48,218 nucleotides of DNA from Chitinophaga pinensis (GTDB lineage: Bacteria; Bacteroidota; Bacteroidia; NS11-12g; UBA955). Both the position numbers and the translations under genes were made by a program. Location: assembly GCA_945888525.1 (NCBI GenBank), contig CAMDAF010000015.1, positions 1-48,218 on the forward strand, given 5' to 3'. The notes below the pieces were generated by a model. It was not told the DNA's origin. It did no database searches and worked only from the letters and a program-made list of their open reading frames with translations. This document shows, piece after piece, positions 24,774-34,158 of the stretch. The stretch's first letter is position 1. Every line of letters begins with the position of its first letter.

Positions 24774-25571
24774 ATGATTGAAAACCACGAAATAGACTTT
24801 CGCATTCTCGGTGAAGAAATGCAATGCGTAGAAATAGAATTAGATCCTCAAGAAACTGCTATCGGTGAAAGTGGTAGCTTTATGATGATGGACAGAGAAA
24901 TACAAATGGAAACCATATTCGGTGATGGTACCCAGCAAACGGGTGGTTTCTTAGGCAAATTGATGTCGGCAGGTAAAAGGGTTTTAACTGGCGAAAGTTT
25001 GTTCATGACCGCCTTCACCAATGCAGGCAATGGTAAGAAGAAAGTAACGTTTGCGGCACCTTATCCGGGTAAAATTATTCCTATGGATTTGTACAGACAC
25101 AATGGAAAAATTATCTGTCAAAAAGATGCATTCTTATGTGCTGCAAAAGGTGTTTCAGTAGGCATAGAATTTCAAAGAAAACTCGGTACTGGTTTGTTTG
25201 GGGGCGAAGGTTTTATCATGCAAAAATTAGAAGGCGATGGAATGGCCTTTGTTCACGCTGGCGGCCATGTAATTGAACGTGAATTACAAGCCGGTGAAAT
25301 GATAAAAATTGACACAGGTTGTATTGTGGCATTTACCCAAACCGTAGATTATGACATACAGTTTGTTGGTGGAATTAAAAACACAATTTTTGGTGGAGAA
25401 GGTTTGTTTTTTGCAACCTTACAAGGTCCCGGAAAAGTATGGATACAAAGTTTGCCAATAAGCCGTTTGGCTTCTAGGATTATAGCCTATGGGGGCATTG
25501 GTGGAAGACGAAGAGAAGAAGGATCAATCTTAGGTGGATTGGGCAATTTGTTGGATGGTGATGGTGTATAA
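24774..25571 (+). CDS. TIGR00266/AIM24 family protein
   Basis: 265 residues. The family pattern is clear: an N-terminal EIDFRILGEEMQCVEIELDP, then ETAIGESGSFMMMDREIQME, GESLFMTAFTNAG, VTFAAPYPGKIIPMDL, FVHAGGHVIERELQAGE, IKIDTGCIVAFTQTVDYDI and GEGLFFATLQGPGKVWIQSL. It is a double beta-barrel fold, Gly-rich and without signal peptide or membrane helix, so it is probably cytoplasmic or membrane-associated. The bacterial function is unknown; the yeast relative AIM24 is mitochondrial. The Gly/Arg-rich tail (GGIGGRRREEGSILGG) is common in this family. Confidence 0.9.
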   Translation: MIENHEIDFRILGEEMQCVEIELDPQETAIGESGSFMMMDREIQMETIFGDGTQQTGGFLGKLMSAGKRVLTGESLFMTAFTNAGNGKKKVTFAAPYPGKIIPMDLYRHNGKIICQKDAFLCAAKGVSVGIEFQRKLGTGLFGGEGFIMQKLEGDGMAFVHAGGHVIERELQAGEMIKIDTGCIVAFTQTVDYDIQFVGGIKNTIFGGEGLFFATLQGPGKVWIQSLPISRLASRIIAYGGIGGRRREEGSILGGLGNLLDGDGV

Positions 25572-25632
25572 GCTTGATCAATTTAATAAATAAAATTTCC
25601 AAGTAATAATTCCCGATTTTTGTTCACTTAAA

Positions 25633-26262
25633 ATGACCAAAAAAGAAAAGATTAGTTTTATACTTCCAACCTTGGAGTCTTTGTACCCTGAGGTGCCAAT
25701 TCCACTCGACCACAAGGATCCTTTTACTTTATTGGTGGCGGTTTTGCTTTCTGCGCAGTGCACAGACAAAAGGGTCAATCTAATTACTCCTGGATTGTTT
25801 CAGCGCGCCGACAACCCGCACGATATGTTGAAGTTGGAGGTTGAAGAAATAAGGGAAATTATAAAACCTTGCGGCTTATCGCCTGCCAAATCAAAAGCCA
25901 TTTGGGGCTTAAGCAATATCATTATTAACGAACACAATGGAGAAGTTCCCCAAACATTTGAGGCGTTAGAACGCTTGCCAGGTGTGGGACATAAAACGGC
26001 TTCTGTGGTGATGTCTCAAGCCTTTGGTTTTCCTGCCTTTCCCGTGGACACACACATTCACCGATTGGCCACCCGTTGGGGATTGACCAATGGTAAAAAT
26101 GTTGAGCAAACAGAAAAAGATCTTAAGAAATTAATGCCAATCGATTTGTGGAACAAAGGTCATTTACAAATTATATTTTTTGGTAGAGAGTATTGTCCAG
26201 CCAGGGCACATGACCCTATAAAATGCCCAATTTGTTCTGTCGTTGGATGTAAGGGAAAATAG
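25633..26262 (+). CDS. nth: Endonuclease III (DNA glycosylase/AP lyase)
   Basis: 209 residues. The helix-hairpin-helix LPGVGHKTASVV carries the catalytic lysine, and FPVDTHIHRLATRWGL carries the catalytic aspartate. LLVAVLLSAQCTDKRVN is also characteristic. It removes oxidised pyrimidines in base excision repair. The C-terminal cysteines are C-x9-C-x2-C-x4-C (in YCPARAHDPIKCPICSVVGC) instead of the E. coli C-x6-C-x2-C-x5-C, so whether a 4Fe-4S cluster forms is uncertain. lipB follows after 67 bp with its own promoter. Confidence 0.95.
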   Translation: MTKKEKISFILPTLESLYPEVPIPLDHKDPFTLLVAVLLSAQCTDKRVNLITPGLFQRADNPHDMLKLEVEEIREIIKPCGLSPAKSKAIWGLSNIIINEHNGEVPQTFEALERLPGVGHKTASVVMSQAFGFPAFPVDTHIHRLATRWGLTNGKNVEQTEKDLKKLMPIDLWNKGHLQIIFFGREYCPARAHDPIKCPICSVVGCKGK

Positions 26263-26290
26263 GGTTTTACTGATTGTCATTCGGCTTAAT

Positions 26291-26325
26291 TTTGTAGCGT
26301 AAAAAACTTCTTTTGCCTATCTTTG
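26291..26325 (+). promoter_or_regulatory. Promoter of lipB (-33 TTTG and -7 TATCTTTG)
   Basis: TTTG at 26291-26294 and TATCTTTG at 26318-26325 are separated by 23 nt, close to the Bacteroidota -33/-7 pattern. The -7 box ends 4 nt before the lipB ATG (26330), so the predicted transcription start falls on or near the start codon. Confidence 0.65.
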
Positions 26326-26329
26326 CCCC

Positions 26330-27034
26330 ATGCAAAATGTAATACTTCACGATCTTGGTTTAATGGACTATGAAGAGGTGTGGCAGTTGCAAAAAGACAT
26401 CTTCAATCAATCTATTGAAGAGAAAATTCAAGGTAAAATACCACAACAGCATTTATTGGTTTGCGAGCACCCACATGTTTACACATTTGGCAAAAGCGCC
26501 AATCAGGAAAATTTGCTTTTGTCTGAAGCCGAATTAAAGAATAAAGAAATTTCAGTTTATGACATAGAACGTGGCGGCGATATAACCTACCACGGCCCTG
26601 GGCAATTGGTGGTGTATCCAATATTCGATTTGGAACAGTTAAATATTGGCGTCAAAAAGTTTGTTTTTAACATTGAACAAAGTATTGTCAATGTATTGCA
26701 GAACCATGGAATCAGCTGCGAGCGCATTGACGACAGAATTGGCATTTGGCTTGATAAGGGAAAATCAAATGAACGCAAAATTGCCGCCATTGGGATTAAA
26801 TGCAGCCGACACATCAGCATGCATGGATTGGCCCTGAATGTAAACACCGATTTAAGTTTGTTCAAGAACATTATTCCTTGTGGGATTGCCGATAAGGGTG
26901 TTACGAGCATAAAAGATGAACTTGGTCGGGAAATTTCAATGGTCGATATAAAAAATGAAATGGTCAAAGAATTTTCCGCTAATTTTGAAATCAATATTAG
27001 AAGCCCTGAAACTATTTTAGGGTACAACAATTAA
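26330..27034 (+). CDS. lipB: Lipoyl(octanoyl) transferase LipB
   Basis: 234 residues with LipB motifs: LLVCEHPHVYTFGKSANQEN, RGGDITYHGPGQLVVYPIFD, KIAAIGIKCSRHISMHGLAL, and NIIPCGIADKGVTS containing the catalytic cysteine and the Lys that follows it. It moves the octanoyl group from acyl carrier protein to lipoyl domains of 2-oxoacid dehydrogenases, in the cytoplasm. lemA begins 16 bp after its stop, so the run lipB-lemA-TPM-TPM-exonuclease may be co-transcribed from the lipB promoter. Confidence 0.96.
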   Translation: MQNVILHDLGLMDYEEVWQLQKDIFNQSIEEKIQGKIPQQHLLVCEHPHVYTFGKSANQENLLLSEAELKNKEISVYDIERGGDITYHGPGQLVVYPIFDLEQLNIGVKKFVFNIEQSIVNVLQNHGISCERIDDRIGIWLDKGKSNERKIAAIGIKCSRHISMHGLALNVNTDLSLFKNIIPCGIADKGVTSIKDELGREISMVDIKNEMVKEFSANFEINIRSPETILGYNN

Positions 27035-27050
27035 AAAACACAACAAAAAA

Positions 27051-27656
27051 ATGAAAAGAGGAACGATTATTTTATTATCAGTTTTAGGTTTTTTCGCATT
27101 AATAGCCTTTAACGGATGCAGCACATTTAACACCTTGTCGACCAAAGACGAGGCAGTAACTGGTCAATGGCAGCAAGTAGAAGTAGCTTACCAAGCGCGT
27201 ATGGACAAAACTAAAAACTTGTTTGAAATCGTACAAAGTGCAGCTGATTTTGAAAAGCAAACCTTAACCGATGTAATTGCGGCAAGAAGCAAAGCGACAT
27301 CGATTAATATTGATGCAAGCAATTTAACTCCAGAAAAATTGGCTGAATTTCAAAAAGCACAAGATGCCTTTGGAACTTCCTTGGGCCGTTTGATGGCAGT
27401 AGCTGAGCAATACCCTCAACTACAAGCCGTAGGTGCATTCAGGGATTTTCAAGCCCAATACGAAGGCATGGAAAACAGAATTGCAACTGAGCGCAGAAGA
27501 TTTAACGAATTGGGCCAAGACTTTAACACATCCATCAGACGTTTCCCAAGAAACATCTGGGCTGGAATATTTGACTTTAACAGAAGAGGATATTTTGAAT
27601 CATCTGAAGGTGCTGAAGTAGCGCCCGATATCAAATCGATGAGAGAAGGCAAGTAA
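27051..27656 (+). CDS. lemA: LemA family protein
   Basis: 201 residues with an N-terminal membrane/signal segment (GTIILLSVLGFFALIAFNGC), where Cys could be a lipobox residue. The LemA coiled-coil core follows: VTGQWQQVEVAYQARMDKTKNL and VIAARSKAT, and near the C-terminus FQAQYEGMENRIATERRRFN. LemA proteins expose a helical bundle outside the membrane; their function is poorly known. It is followed 14 bp later by two TPM-domain genes, a neighbourhood that recurs in Bacteroidota. Confidence 0.93.
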   Translation: MKRGTIILLSVLGFFALIAFNGCSTFNTLSTKDEAVTGQWQQVEVAYQARMDKTKNLFEIVQSAADFEKQTLTDVIAARSKATSINIDASNLTPEKLAEFQKAQDAFGTSLGRLMAVAEQYPQLQAVGAFRDFQAQYEGMENRIATERRRFNELGQDFNTSIRRFPRNIWAGIFDFNRRGYFESSEGAEVAPDIKSMREGK

Positions 27657-27670
27657 GCCTAATTTTAAAC

Positions 27671-28108
27671 ATGAATGTAAAGTCATTTTTTACCGATGAG
27701 CAAAGCAAGCTCATACAGCAAAGTATTGCAGATGCTGAACGCATGTGCAGTGGCGAAATTCGCGTGCACATTGACATCAGGTGTAAAGGTGACGTTATGG
27801 TTCAAGCAAAAAAGGTGTTTGAAAAGCTTAAAATGCACAAAACAGCTGAGCGCAATGGGGTATTAATATACCTGGCTTTGGCCGATAAAAAAATGGCCAT
27901 TTTAGGTGATAAAGGCATCAATGAAAAAGTGCCAGAAGGATTTTGGGACTTGGCCTATTCCAGTATGCGCAATTTCTTTGCAGAAGCAAATTATACAGAA
28001 GGATTGGTAGTTGGTATTGGTATGGCAGGAGAGAAATTAAGAACCTATTTCCCTTACCAAAAGGATGACAGCAACGAATTAAGCAATGAGATCAGTTATG
28101 GCGATTAA
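27671..28108 (+). CDS. TPM domain-containing protein, soluble
   Basis: 145 residues with the TPM-fold core: FTDEQSKLIQQSIADAERMC, SGEIRVHIDIRC, KTAERNGVLIYLALADKKMA, ILGDKGINEKVPEGFWDLA and YTEGLVVGIGMAGEKL. No signal peptide or membrane helix is visible. The TPM domain is found in thylakoid TLP18.3 and in membrane-associated bacterial proteins. It precedes a second, membrane-type TPM gene in the LemA-TPM-TPM set. Confidence 0.88.
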   Translation: MNVKSFFTDEQSKLIQQSIADAERMCSGEIRVHIDIRCKGDVMVQAKKVFEKLKMHKTAERNGVLIYLALADKKMAILGDKGINEKVPEGFWDLAYSSMRNFFAEANYTEGLVVGIGMAGEKLRTYFPYQKDDSNELSNEISYGD

Positions 28109-28109
28109 A

Positions 28110-28910
28110 ATGATTAAAACCTTGCCAAGACCTCTTTGGAAACACGCTTATTATTTACTGACTTTGCTTTCGGTTTTTGCATTTTCTCAATTGGCATTTG
28201 CACAATCGGAAGGACTTCCTGAAAAACCCAATCCACCGCGGTTAATCAATAACCTTTCACAAGAATTTCCTGATTTTTTCTCAGCGGAAGAAACAGCCTT
28301 ATTAGAAGCCAAGTTAGAAGAGTTGTCAAACAGCAGCTCCAATCAAATTGTAGTGCTTGTGGTAGACGATTTGAATGACATGGAACCATGGGCTTACGCC
28401 ACCGAGTTGGGACAAAAATGGGGTGTTGGTCAGGGCAAGGATGACAACGGCATCGTAATCTTGATTAAACCCACAAAAACTGGTATTGGAAGAAAAACAC
28501 ATATTGCTGTTGGCTATGGCTTGGAAGGTGCAATCCCCGATTTAACCGCCAATAGAATTGCGGAAGAGGAAATTAATCCTTTGCTAAAAGAAGGTCGAAA
28601 TTTTGAGGCTGTAGATAAGGGCATCACTGTTTTAATTGCTTTGGCCAAGGGCGAGTACAATTACAAAACCTATGATAAATCTTCAAAAAAGGTTCCCGGA
28701 GGCTTGATTTTTAAATTAATTGTTATTATCTTAGTGCTCATATTGTTTTCCAGAAAGAATAGGGGCGGTGGTATGAGCATTGGAAGAGGGGGCGTGTTTA
28801 TGGCTCCAATGTTTGGAGGCTTTGGTGGCGGATCAGGTGGAGATAGTGGTGGATTTGGCGGATTCGGCGGTGGAGGCTTCGGTGGTGGCGGTTCTGGTGG
28901 CAGTTGGTAA
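28110..28910 (+). CDS. TPM domain-containing membrane protein with Gly-rich tail
   Basis: About 266 residues from ATG 28110, 1 nt after the upstream stop. In-frame ATGs at 28086 and 28098 would overlap the previous gene. A signal peptide (YYLLTLLSVFAFSQLAFAQ) leads to a TPM domain with DFFSAEETALLEAKLEELS, NQIVVLVVDDL, WGVGQGKDDNGIVILI and the HIAVGYGLEGAIPDLTANRI motif. One membrane helix near LIFKLIVIILVLILF is followed by a long GGFGGGSGG-type tail ending GGSW. This architecture (signal, TPM, helix, Gly-rich end) is typical of the YgcG-like group. Its function is unknown, with proposed roles in envelope or photosystem repair by analogy only. Confidence 0.9.
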   Translation: MIKTLPRPLWKHAYYLLTLLSVFAFSQLAFAQSEGLPEKPNPPRLINNLSQEFPDFFSAEETALLEAKLEELSNSSSNQIVVLVVDDLNDMEPWAYATELGQKWGVGQGKDDNGIVILIKPTKTGIGRKTHIAVGYGLEGAIPDLTANRIAEEEINPLLKEGRNFEAVDKGITVLIALAKGEYNYKTYDKSSKKVPGGLIFKLIVIILVLILFSRKNRGGGMSIGRGGVFMAPMFGGFGGGSGGDSGGFGGFGGGGFGGGGSGGSW

Positions 28911-28925
28911 ACCCAATTATTACTG

Positions 28926-29645
28926 ATGTTAAAAAATGTATTATTACAAGATTTATTGGTTTTAGATCTTGAAACCGTTTCTCAATTTGCCACATTCAAT
29001 GAATTGGATGAAGATTGGCAAGAGCTTTGGACTAAAAAAGCAGGTGCTGTAAACAATGCAGATGTAAACGCTTCTTTGGTTTACGACCGTGCGGCTATTT
29101 ATGCTGAATTTGGAAAGATTATTTGCATTGGCTTAGGTATATTTCATCTGGTAGACGGAGAAATAAACTTGAAGGTTAAGTCTATTGCCGGACATGATGA
29201 AAAGGCTATTTTACTCGAATTTGTAGACTTGCTAAACACCCATTTTAATATAGATGGAAAGCATCGATTGGTGGCACACAACGGCAAAGAGTTTGACTTT
29301 CCTTTTTTGTGCCGACGCATGCTGATTCATGGAATAGAAATTCCGAATCTGCTAAACATCGTAGGAAAAAAACCATGGGAAATTATGCATTTGGACACCA
29401 TGGAATTGTGGAAGTTTGGAGACTACAAAAACTACACATCTCTTAATGTTTTGGCAAAATGCTTCGGCATCCCTTCGCCAAAAGACGATATTGATGGAAG
29501 CATGGTAGGGCATACCTATTGGCAGCAGAATGACCTTGATAGAATATCAGTTTATTGTAAAAAAGACATTGTTACCACTGCGCAAATCTTAATGAAATAC
29601 AAGCATTTAGCTCTAATTGCGCCTGATAAAATAAAAATTTCATAG
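28926..29645 (+). CDS. 3'-5' exonuclease related to the PolB exonuclease domain
   Basis: 239 residues of DnaQ-like fold. Exo I is LLVLDLETVSQF (Asp and Glu). Exo II is HNGKEFDFPFLCRRML (Asn and Asp). A C-terminal Exo III-like YCKKDIVTTAQIL supplies the last acidic residue. FGKIICIGLGIF and HLDTMELWKFGDYKNYTSLN are also typical of this predicted-exonuclease family (PF10108-like). It probably processes DNA or RNA 3' ends. It starts 15 bp after the TPM gene. Confidence 0.9.
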   Translation: MLKNVLLQDLLVLDLETVSQFATFNELDEDWQELWTKKAGAVNNADVNASLVYDRAAIYAEFGKIICIGLGIFHLVDGEINLKVKSIAGHDEKAILLEFVDLLNTHFNIDGKHRLVAHNGKEFDFPFLCRRMLIHGIEIPNLLNIVGKKPWEIMHLDTMELWKFGDYKNYTSLNVLAKCFGIPSPKDDIDGSMVGHTYWQQNDLDRISVYCKKDIVTTAQILMKYKHLALIAPDKIKIS

Positions 29646-29665
29646 TTCAGACAACCTTTTTTGAT

Positions 29666-29673
29666 TATTTTTG
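29666..29673 (+). promoter_or_regulatory. -7 promoter element for the 709-aa T9SS protein
   Basis: TATTTTTG matches TAnnTTTG and lies 34 nt before the GTG start, giving a leader of about 28 nt. Confidence 0.5.
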
Positions 29674-29707
29674 TCTAATAATTCGAAGAATTATTTTTTC
29701 TAGAACC

Positions 29708-31837
29708 GTGACCCTTAAACTACACAAAGCACATCTCCTAACTGGAATTTTCTGCCTTTGGGCATTGATTTCCCATGCAACGCGTCCAACGGTTCAGCCA
29801 TCTAATCTTAGCATTAACAACATTAATTGCAATTCAGTGAATCTTAACTGGACGGATGGTGATGGCAAAATGAGGATAATTGTTGCGCGCGAAGGTTCAA
29901 TGCCTAGCTTTACACCCACGGATGGAACTGCCTATAGTCCAGACCCTACATTTGGTCAAGGTACAGAATACGACGCTCCAAATAAAAATTATATAGTTTT
30001 CAATGGTACAGGTATAAATTATGTTTTGGTTAAAAATTTATTGCCAGGAAAAACCTATTATTTTGTGATGTATGAGCACGATAATGACCCTACAAGTACT
30101 TTGTACTTAACAGCCAATGCGCCATCGATAAGTGTTACGACTTATGATGCTACTTTGGCTTTTACTACCACTGTTTTAGACAGTTGTCAAATGAGCAACC
30201 GTTTTACGTTTACAAATACCTCTACATCTACTATCCCAGGGGTTAAATACTACTTTGATTTTGGCAGTAATGACACCACCTCTAAAACCCCCGTTACACA
30301 TCATTTTACAGCGGCTGGTTTGGTAAATGTTTACGTTAAATTAATCACATCCTATACAGGTTGTCCGTCATCTTATGTCAGGAATGTTAGGATTTTTCAA
30401 AAGAAAATAGCGTATATTGATAGAACCTTATTTAAAGATACCCAATGCTTAGAGAATAATTATTATCAATTGGAAACCAAGCCAATTATTGGTCAATTCC
30501 CATTAAGCAATCAATACAAATGGTTTATGGGCAATGGCGATTCGTCGACTTTCCCGAAACAGAAATACAAGTACAAAACCAGCGGTGTCTTTAAAATTCA
30601 GTTGGAACTCACAATTTATTTTAACAATTTAATTACCAATTGTAAAGATACATTAAGTTATGATGTTACAGTTCTTCCAAGTCCTGTAGGAAGTTTAAGT
30701 ATTAACGATACCATTCAATGTATAAAACACAATAAATTTATTTTCAATAACCCTGACAACTCTTTAAATTATTTTAAATGGTATTTTGGGGATAATGACT
30801 CAAGCGATCTTCAAACTGTGACTCACCGTTATAAATCAGTTGGAACCTATAAAGTCATACACATTGCCTTTGCTAACACTGGATGTAAAGGACGGGATAC
30901 GGTAGATGTTGTAGTTTTACCCGATTTGAATAGTGGTTTTGCGGGCTTAGATACTTTTTATTGCGCAAGCAACACCATTGATGTTTTGATACCCAATGTA
31001 AGTGGCGGAACTTTCTCAGGATACCCAACTAACGGCAATGATTTAACCCCAAATACGCCAGGCTCTCACAGTTTAACTTATATACTACAAGACAAATATT
31101 GCAGCGACACAAGCACGCAAAATTTTAGAATAGCGCCAGTTCCCGATCCTTATATAGGAAGAGATACGGCGATTTGTTCTGCTTTGAATTACAATATTAG
31201 CACCACTGAGCCAGGCACCTATTTATGGAACACAGGCGCTACCACTTCAATTATTTCGGTGTCTAATACTGGCACCTATTCTGTTGATGTGACATTGGGT
31301 AAATGCTCTGCTTCCGATACCATGAGCATTGTATTTAGCAAGGCGCCAAAAGTTCGGTTGGGTTCTGATACAGTTCTTTGCAAGGGCGGTGGATTGTGGT
31401 TAAATGCAAGTTCACCAAAATCTACTTATTTGTGGAGTACTGGTAGCACCGATAGTGCCATATATGCATTTAATGCAGGCAAATACAAGGTAACTGTTAG
31501 CAATCCTTGTGGGCAAGTTCAAGATTCAATATTTATCTTTCAGCAAAACGAATATTGCGATTTGTTTATGGCCAATGCGTTTTCGCCAGGCAATGACTGG
31601 GTCAACAATGTATTTATTCCAAGAGGCAGAAATATCTCGGTTAAATTATTCCAAATTTACAACCGTTGGGGAGAATTGGTTTTTGAAACAGACCAAGACA
31701 ATGTTGGTTGGGATGGCAAATACCAAGGGGAATATGTGCAAGAAGGATTGTATATCTGGAAATTGTTTTACAATACAGCAAACGGTCCTTACATTAAGAA
31801 GAACAACGCTTTCGGGCAGATTCTCCTAATCAAATAA
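29708..31837 (+). CDS. Secreted FN3/PKD-repeat protein with T9SS type B sorting domain
   Basis: 709 residues from a GTG start. Signal peptide LLTGIFCLWALISHA is followed by an FN3-like domain (about 30-145), three PKD-like modules with paired aromatic motifs (YYFDFGSNDTTSKTPVTHHF, YKWFMGNGDSST, FKWYFGDNDSSD), and two Ig-like modules with repeated DTxIC/DTVLC and YLWNTGATTS / YLWSTGSTDS motifs. The C-terminus (FMANAFSPGNDWVNNVF, LFQIYNRWGELVFET, GWDGKYQGE, GLYIWKLFY ... GQILLIK) is a gliding-motility-associated type B domain. It is probably a surface adhesin or matrix protein. Its end converges on rocD with only 17 bp between stops and no visible terminator. Confidence 0.88.
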   Translation: MTLKLHKAHLLTGIFCLWALISHATRPTVQPSNLSINNINCNSVNLNWTDGDGKMRIIVAREGSMPSFTPTDGTAYSPDPTFGQGTEYDAPNKNYIVFNGTGINYVLVKNLLPGKTYYFVMYEHDNDPTSTLYLTANAPSISVTTYDATLAFTTTVLDSCQMSNRFTFTNTSTSTIPGVKYYFDFGSNDTTSKTPVTHHFTAAGLVNVYVKLITSYTGCPSSYVRNVRIFQKKIAYIDRTLFKDTQCLENNYYQLETKPIIGQFPLSNQYKWFMGNGDSSTFPKQKYKYKTSGVFKIQLELTIYFNNLITNCKDTLSYDVTVLPSPVGSLSINDTIQCIKHNKFIFNNPDNSLNYFKWYFGDNDSSDLQTVTHRYKSVGTYKVIHIAFANTGCKGRDTVDVVVLPDLNSGFAGLDTFYCASNTIDVLIPNVSGGTFSGYPTNGNDLTPNTPGSHSLTYILQDKYCSDTSTQNFRIAPVPDPYIGRDTAICSALNYNISTTEPGTYLWNTGATTSIISVSNTGTYSVDVTLGKCSASDTMSIVFSKAPKVRLGSDTVLCKGGGLWLNASSPKSTYLWSTGSTDSAIYAFNAGKYKVTVSNPCGQVQDSIFIFQQNEYCDLFMANAFSPGNDWVNNVFIPRGRNISVKLFQIYNRWGELVFETDQDNVGWDGKYQGEYVQEGLYIWKLFYNTANGPYIKKNNAFGQILLIK

Positions 31838-31854
31838 ATAGATTTTAATATAAT

Positions 31855-33096
31855 TTAAGCAGTTGTTTCTGCAACGATTGTGCGTTCAATAATGTCGCAG
31901 CAAGCATTCACTTGTTCTTCGGTAATGACCAATGGAGGGGCAAAACGGATGATATGGTCGTGTGTTTGTTTTGCCAATAAGCCATTTTCTTTAAGTGCCA
32001 AACAAATATTATAAGCCGTTTTATTTTCGCCATAAGGTTTAATAACTACCGCATTTAATAGACCTTTTCCTCTAACTGTTTCAATATGATCTGAGGGTAT
32101 ATTTCGAAGACGGGCTCTAAATATCTCACCCATTTTCTGGGCGTTTTCTGCCAAGTTTTCGTCTGTTACCACTTTTAAGGCTTCCATTGCGACAGCGCAA
32201 GCCAATGGATTTCCGCCAAAGGTACTGCCGTGCTCGCCTGGTTTAAGTGTCATCATCACCTCATTGCTAGACAATACAGCAGAAACTGGAAGCACACCAG
32301 CTCCAAGCGCTTTTCCTAAAATAAGAATATCTGGTTTTACATCTTCATGGTCGCAGGCCAAAAGTTTGCCGGTTCTGGCAATGCCTGTTTGAACTTCGTC
32401 AGCAATCATTAAAACATTGTGTTCGGTACAAAGTGCTCTTACCGCTTTTAGGTAGCCTTCATCTGGCACAACAACGCCGGCCTCACCTTGTATGGGCTCT
32501 AGCATAAAACCAGCTACATTAGGGTCTTTAAGCGCTAGGCGCAAGGCATCAATATTGTTGTAAGGGATAATTTCAAAGCCAGGGGTAAATGGCCCAAAGC
32601 CTGAGTAACTTGTCGGGTCAGTGCTTGAACTCACAGCAGCAATGGTTCTTCCCCAGAAGTTGTTTTCAGCGAATAGGATTTTAGCTTGATTTTTAGCAAT
32701 GCCTTTTACGTCGTAAGCCCATTTACGGCACAATTTAAGGGCTGTCTCACCACCTTCAACGCCCGTATTCATTGGTAGTACTTTGTCGTAACCAAAATAC
32801 TTGCAGATAAATTCAGCATATTCTCCAAGCAAATCGTTGTGAAAGGCACGCGATGTTAGGGTAAGTTTTGAAGCTTGTTTGTTTAAAGCACCTATAATTC
32901 TTGGGTGGCAATGGCCTTGGTTAACAGCGCTGTATGCTGAAAGGCAGTCGTAGTATTGCTTGCCATCGACATCCCAAACATAAACACCTTCACCTCTTTC
33001 AAGGACCACTGGCAATGGATGGTAATTATGCGCATTGTAGTGTTCTTCGAGGTGTATATAGTATTCGGATTTAGAATTTGTGGGCGTCGGCATCAT
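31855..33096 (-). CDS. rocD: Ornithine aminotransferase
   Basis: 413 residues of class III PLP aminotransferase. The PLP lysine is in [78 protein letters not shown] and [15 protein letters not shown] are class hallmarks. The beginning ([40 protein letters not shown]) matches ornithine-oxo-acid transaminase rather than ArgD. It converts ornithine and 2-oxoglutarate to glutamate semialdehyde and glutamate. The first ATG (33096) is 5 nt from a perfect TATCTTTG box; the second ATG at 33093 is also possible. Confidence 0.94.
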   Translation of the reverse strand: MMPTPTNSKSEYYIHLEEHYNAHNYHPLPVVLERGEGVYVWDVDGKQYYDCLSAYSAVNQGHCHPRIIGALNKQASKLTLTSRAFHNDLLGEYAEFICKYFGYDKVLPMNTGVEGGETALKLCRKWAYDVKGIAKNQAKILFAENNFWGRTIAAVSSSTDPTSYSGFGPFTPGFEIIPYNNIDALRLALKDPNVAGFMLEPIQGEAGVVVPDEGYLKAVRALCTEHNVLMIADEVQTGIARTGKLLACDHEDVKPDILILGKALGAGVLPVSAVLSSNEVMMTLKPGEHGSTFGGNPLACAVAMEALKVVTDENLAENAQKMGEIFRARLRNIPSDHIETVRGKGLLNAVVIKPYGENKTAYNICLALKENGLLAKQTHDHIIRFAPPLVITEEQVNACCDIIERTIVAETTA

Positions 33097-33101
33097 GGGT
33101 G

Positions 33102-33109
33102 CAAAGATA
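33102..33109 (-). promoter_or_regulatory. -7 promoter element of rocD
   Basis: On the minus strand this reads TATCTTTG. It ends 5 nt before the first ATG, consistent with a leaderless or near-leaderless transcript. Confidence 0.6.
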
Positions 33110-33206
33110 ATTGATAAACCTGAGACAGTCCATAATTAAGTCAAATCAAAAGGGTTTTCATGTCTAAAAGGACACGTACCTGACGGCTTAAAAAGTTGCT
33201 AAATAA

Positions 33207-33232
33207 AAAAGGACAGCCTAAGCTGTCCTTTT
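33207..33232 (-). terminator. Terminator of sucD (potentially bidirectional)
   Basis: The stem AAAAGGACAGC / GCTGTCCTTTT has a 4-nt loop (33218-33221) and follows the sucD stop by 17 bp on the minus strand, with a T-rich run beyond it on that strand (A6 plus ATA on the plus strand). Confidence 0.85.
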
Positions 33233-33249
33233 AAAATCAATTATTTTAT

Positions 33250-34140
33250 TTAAGCGTTTGCTTTAGCGCCAAGTATTTCTGCCATTTTAGCACCAATTTC
33301 AGCGGGAGACTCAACAACGTGAATTCCACATTCGCGCATGATAGCCATTTTCGCAGCAGCTGTATCATCTTTACCACCAACAATAGCGCCAGCGTGCCCC
33401 ATTCTGCGTCCTGCAGGAGCAGTTTGTCCAGCGATAAAGCCTACCACTGGTTTTGTGCCGTGTGCTTTTATCCATCTCGCAGCTTCTGCTTCCATTCCAC
33501 CGCCAATTTCACCAATCATGATGATGCCATCGGTGTCCGGGTCGTTCATTAACATTTCTACTGCTTCTTTTGTACTTGTACCAATAATTGGATCGCCACC
33601 GATGCCAATTGCAGTGCTTTGTCCAAGACCGGCTTTGGTAATTTGGTCAACTGCCTCGTAGGTAAGGGTACCCGATTTAGAAACGATACCGATTCTACCT
33701 GGATTAAAAATAAATCCTGGCATGATACCAACTTTAGCACCACCTGGCGTCATCACACCTGGGCAGTTTGGTCCAATCAAAGTGCAAGACTTAGAATTTA
33801 AATATTCTTTAACTTTCACCATGTCTTTAGTTGGGATTCCTTCAGTGATGCAAACGATTACAGCGATGCCGGCATCTGCAGCTTCTAGAATTGCATCAGC
33901 GGCAAATGCTGGTGGAACGAAAATAATCGTTACGTTAGCACCTGTAGCTGAAACGGCTTCTTGAACGGTGTTGAAAATTGGTTTGTTCAATTCCGGATGC
34001 GCGGTTCCGCCTTTGCCTGGTGTAACACCACCAACAACATTGGTTCCGTATTCGATCATCTGAGTTGCGTGAAAGGTGCCTTCTTTACCTGTGAAGCCCT
34101 GAACGATCACTTTAGAGTCTTTTCCTACTAATACTGACAT
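33250..34140 (-). CDS. sucD: Succinate-CoA ligase (ADP/GDP-forming) alpha subunit
   Basis: 296 residues from ATG 34140 ([20 protein letters not shown]). CoA-binding Rossmann domain: [20 protein letters not shown] and [54 protein letters not shown] and the phospho-histidine loop [12 protein letters not shown] identify the alpha chain. It makes ATP or GTP from succinyl-CoA in the TCA cycle. The ATG at 34161 would precede the predicted transcription start (-7 box at 34159-34166), so I reject it. The beta subunit gene is not adjacent. Confidence 0.96.
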   Translation of the reverse strand: MSVLVGKDSKVIVQGFTGKEGTFHATQMIEYGTNVVGGVTPGKGGTAHPELNKPIFNTVQEAVSATGANVTIIFVPPAFAADAILEAADAGIAVIVCITEGIPTKDMVKVKEYLNSKSCTLIGPNCPGVMTPGGAKVGIMPGFIFNPGRIGIVSKSGTLTYEAVDQITKAGLGQSTAIGIGGDPIIGTSTKEAVEMLMNDPDTDGIIMIGEIGGGMEAEAARWIKAHGTKPVVGFIAGQTAPAGRRMGHAGAIVGGKDDTAAAKMAIMRECGIHVVESPAEIGAKMAEILGAKANA

Positions 34141-34158
34141 TATTATACAATTTTGGTG

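Noticed and set aside
28800-28910. Gly-rich coding repeat (GGFGGGG) as an independent repeat element
   Set aside because: It is the usual low-complexity tail of YgcG/TPM membrane proteins.
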